64,000 nt of DNA from Perlabentimonas sp041656735. GTDB lineage: Bacteria; Bacteroidota; Bacteroidia; Bacteroidales; Tenuifilaceae. Position numbers and translations under genes: made by a program. The stretch is from positions 54,064 through 118,063 of the forward strand of contig JBBACY010000004.1 of the NCBI GenBank assembly GCA_041656735.1, in the 5' to 3' direction. This document shows, in pieces, positions 63,142 to 64,000 of this stretch. Within the stretch, counting starts at the first letter, position 1, and every line of letters begins with the position of its first letter. The notes beneath the pieces were generated by a model. That model saw only the letters and a program-made list of their open reading frames with translations. It had not been told where the DNA came from and did no database searches.

Positions 63142-63199
63142 TGTCCGAAAACGGGCTATAACGCCCGAAAGATAGGCACATTTTCGCTATTTTCGGACA
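63142..63199. promoter_or_regulatory. Nested inverted repeat upstream of the giant gene
   Basis: TGTCCGAAAA (63142-63151) and TTTTCGGACA (63190-63199) form a perfect 10-base inverted pair. Inside it CGGGC-TATAAC-GCCCG (63152-63167) forms a second hairpin. It lies about 160 bases before the preferred start and could be an operator or a transcription end. Confidence 0.45.
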
Positions 63200-63289
63200 A
63201 TAAACTACGTACAATACGCATTTTTCAACAACTTGTTTACAAAAGGGTTAGGGGGTTTGGTGAATGGGGGATTTGGGGGGATGAAAGGG

Positions 63290-63420
63290 AGAAGTGAACA
63301 GTTAAAAACTAAAAGTGGAAAGTGAAAAACTAAAAACTAAAAACTAAAAGTGAAAAGTGAAAAACTAAAAGTGAAAAACTAAAAACTAAAAACTAAAAGT
63401 TAACAGTAATGGGTTATGGT
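63290..63420. repeat. AACTAAA/AGTGAAA heptamer tract
   Basis: Period-7 units of the same kind as at 46441, 47800, 49452 and 51350. Upstream, 63200-63290 is G-rich and shows no gene. Confidence 0.88.
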
Positions 63421-63454
63421 GATGAGTTTCTACTTTTAGTTTTTCTCTCTAAAC

Positions 63455-64000
63455 CTCAACCTTAACCTCAACCTTAACCTTAACCTCAACCTCAACCTTG
63501 CTCTTAGCTATTAGCCTTTGGTGCTTCGCAAAGTCGATTCGGGCACGCAACCCACAACCCGCAACCCGCAACCCGCAACCCGCAACCATCTAAACCTCAT
63601 CCTTGCTCTTAGCTATTAGCTATTAGCCTTTGGTGCTTCGCAAAGTCCATTCGGGCACGCAACTCGCAACTCGCAACCCGCAACCCGCAACCCTCAACCT
63701 CAACCTCAACCTTGCTCTTGGCTGTTAGCTATTAGCCTTTGGTGCTTCGCAAAGTCCATTCGGGCACGCAACCCGCAACCCGCAACCCGCAACTCGCAAC
63801 CATCTAAACCTCAACCTCATCCTTGCTCTTGGCTGTTAGCTATTAGCCTTTGGTGCTTCGCAAAGTCCATTCGGGCACGCAACTCGCAACCCGCAACCAT
63901 CTAAACCTCAACCTCATCCTCATCCTTGCTCTTGGCTGTTAGCTATTAGCCTTTGGTGCTTCGCAAAGTCCATTCGGGCACGCAACCCACAACCCGCAAC
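63455..64000. repeat. Higher-order tandem array (103-111-base unit), continues past the window
   Basis: Five copies of a core of about 50 bases, starting CCTTGCTCTTAGCTATTAGC or a close variant, begin at 63496, 63601, 63710, 63821 and 63924. Between cores are CAACCCG heptamers, CAACCATCTAAA and CCTCAA hexamers in varying number. No gene is present. Confidence 0.92.

Noticed and set aside
63455..64000. Regular array that looks like CRISPR
   Set aside because: The parts between the cores are simple heptamer and hexamer repeats, not unique spacers, and core length and spacing vary. No cas gene is in the window.

Overview
The window is a piece of a Bacteroidota chromosome, most likely of the order Bacteroidales or Marinilabiliales. 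The evidence is the AT-rich base composition, promoters of the TTTG ... TANNTTTG type, Shine-Dalgarno sites that are almost always absent, a PorE-like TPR/beta-propeller/OmpA protein of the type IX secretion kind, the Bacteroidota families DUF6150, DUF3109 and DUF5683, and a giant exported surface protein.

Positions 1-15645 are mostly housekeeping. They hold a partial M20 peptidase, a small STAS-like protein, an OmpA/PorE-like - DUF6150 - purM operon on the minus strand, gpmI, a DUF3109 protein, priA, a diacylglycerol-kinase-like lipid kinase on the minus strand, and a parA - parB - DUF5683 - MltD block. Positions 15709-20875 hold two membrane-anchored SGNH hydrolases and an MBOAT acyltransferase. 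This looks like an acyl-transfer module for a cell-surface glycan.

Positions 21189-49451 form one long exopolysaccharide/capsule locus, all on the plus strand. In order it has a Wza-like export lipoprotein, a Wzc-like co-polymerase with tyrosine kinase, the three-gene UDP-L-FucNAc pathway (FnlA/FnlB/FnlC, also called CapE/F/G), a Wzx flippase, five GT4 glycosyltransferases or derivatives, a Wzy polymerase, two CapA metallophosphatase-like proteins plus the start of a third, three ATP-grasp ligases, a degenerate asparagine-synthase homologue, a DUF354 protein, a second UDP-GlcNAc 2-epimerase (WecB) and a polysaccharide deacetylase-like protein. The CapA, ATP-grasp and AsnB genes overlap by 1-4 bases or sit close together. 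This suggests amide or amino-acid decoration of the glycan, and I could not match the gene set to a described pathway.

The same locus is crowded with intergenic repeats. Almost all low-complexity tracts have a 7-base period, in many sequence versions (AACTAAA, AGTGAAA, CAACCCG, GCCAATA, ACCAGTC, AACGCTG and others), plus a few 6-base tracts (CCTCAA). Mixed among them are palindromic REP-like elements (CGTCATTGCGAG ... CTCGCAATGACG), 21-base micro-palindromes and a CACAGTGTAACACTGTG element. Small accessory genes sit inside the repeats: three four-helix-bundle proteins, one GxxExxY protein, a decayed XRE regulator, the 3' end of an AlbA_2/AAA_4-type protein and an antitoxin with a stop-broken ParE/RelE toxin. 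Their flanks are inverted or direct repeats, as expected of cassettes. Three repeat copies have entered coding sequence and stay in frame: two different classes in the deacetylase-like gene and one in FnlC.

Positions 51705-62981 (minus strand) encode a secreted protein of about 3,760 residues. It has a glycine-rich head, thousands of residues of beta-helix-like repeats and Ig/PKD-like modules near the end. It stops exactly where a type B T9SS C-terminal domain would be expected to begin. The window ends in a higher-order tandem array with a period of about 103-111 bases that runs off the edge.
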